Positions 45,562 through 45,764 of a DNA stretch of 45,764 nt are shown here, piece after piece. Location of the stretch: the NCBI GenBank assembly GCA_947631195.1, contig CANRKK010000015.1, forward strand, positions 1 to 45,764, in the 5' to 3' direction. The notes below the pieces were generated by a model. It did not search any database. It saw only the letters and a list, made by a program, of their open reading frames with translations, and was not told the DNA's origin. Both the position numbers and the translations under genes were made by a program. Position 1 is the first letter of the stretch, and each line of letters starts with the position of its first letter. This stretch comes from an uncultured Clostridia bacterium. Lineage in GTDB: Bacteria; Bacillota; Clostridia; Christensenellales; Borkfalkiaceae.

Positions 45562-45764
45562 ATGGGATATGTACGCACAAACGCCCCTGTAAATTTGGGC
45601 GGCGGTGGTACACCAATCAAGGTTGACGACGCTCTGTCGCCCGATTCTGTTAATCCCGTGCAAAACAAAGTGATCAATGCCGCCCTCGAAACAAAGCTTC
45701 CGAAAACAGGCGGCGAGATATCCGGTAACATCTCTGTTACGGGAACCATCACGGCAACCGGCAA
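45562..45764 (+). CDS. Tail fibre protein, partial (N-terminal 67 residues)
   Basis: AAAGGAGGAAAGTGAT precedes the ATG, and the frame runs off the right edge. The product MGYVRTNAPVNLGGGGTPIKVDDALSPDSVNPVQNKVINAALETKLPKTGGEISGNISVTGTI contains 'DSVNPVQNKVINAAL' and 'KTGGEISGNISV', signature stretches of Firmicute phage tail fibres. It is likely the start of the main receptor-binding fibre. Confidence 0.8.
   Translation, partial: MGYVRTNAPVNLGGGGTPIKVDDALSPDSVNPVQNKVINAALETKLPKTGGEISGNISVTGTITATG

Noticed and set aside
1-45764. CRISPR arrays, insertion sequences with transposase, rRNA or complete tRNA genes
   Set aside because: I looked for regularly spaced repeats, transposase motifs and cloverleaf patterns and saw none beyond the tRNA 3' ends at the left junction.

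Overview
The window is most of an integrated temperate phage in a Gram-positive host that looks like a gut Clostridia (Oscillospiraceae/Lachnospiraceae type). The grounds are strong AGGAGG-type ribosome sites, frequent GTG/TTG starts, tightly overlapping short genes, and resemblance of most products to prophage genes of that group. This taxonomy is inferred from family resemblance, not from a search. The phage is a myovirus mosaic: a lambda-like head module (GpA-type terminase, portal, ClpP-type protease with a nested scaffold, decoration protein, gpE-type capsid) joined to a P2-like contractile tail (sheath, tube, chaperone, tape measure, gpX, gpD, gpV, gpU, gpW, gpJ, gpI, fibres).

Layout. 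1-613 is the left junction: a partial ArdA-like gene outside the phage, terminators, and a tRNA/tmRNA 3' end that should be the left attachment site. 614-3911 (minus strand) is the lysogeny arm: integrase, HicB, HicA, a small membrane protein and a SWIM zinc-finger protein. 4203-4976 is the CI/Cro-type switch with divergent promoters. 5013-15808 is the early region (plus strand): small HTH, membrane and cysteine-rich proteins, MazG-like protein, SSB, a candidate replication origin, an HUH Rep, PcfK/PcfJ-like proteins, and a sigma/ArpU-like protein as the last early gene. 15812-21289 holds a P27-type small terminase, DNA methyltransferases and several damaged accessory genes, then a Nu1-type small terminase. 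21517-22139 is a second HicAB pair. 22385-29518 is packaging and head, 29543-45764 is head-tail joining and tail. The window ends inside a tail-fibre gene, so lysis genes and the right attachment site are not seen.

How it works together. The repressor and Cro-like protein share GTTCRA half-sites. The sigma/ArpU-like protein is followed at once by one of two look-alike promoters (15812 and 22248). Each has TGTCCC-type repeats in exact 9-nt phase, a TATAAT box, and a hairpin plus T-run about 30 nt downstream, which suggests activator-controlled, attenuated late transcription.

The most unusual signals are: (1) four copies of a 25-27 nt hairpin with compensating base changes inside 1.4 kb (17916-19301), three of them inside genes they disrupt; (2) a dispersed 20-bp palindrome, TTTTGCAATCGATTGCAAAT and variants, at gene or module borders; (3) the paired late-type promoters; (4) a 260-nt intergenic region at 24553-24812 with several extensive stems; (5) a compact origin with cruciforms and an antisense-oriented terminator before the HUH Rep. 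Several genes (2211-2691, 6377-6966, 11156-12780, 33829-34220) change frame inside a recognisable protein. That means either decay or base-level errors in the assembly. A canonical T TTT TTC slip site at 34196, in contrast, looks programmed.
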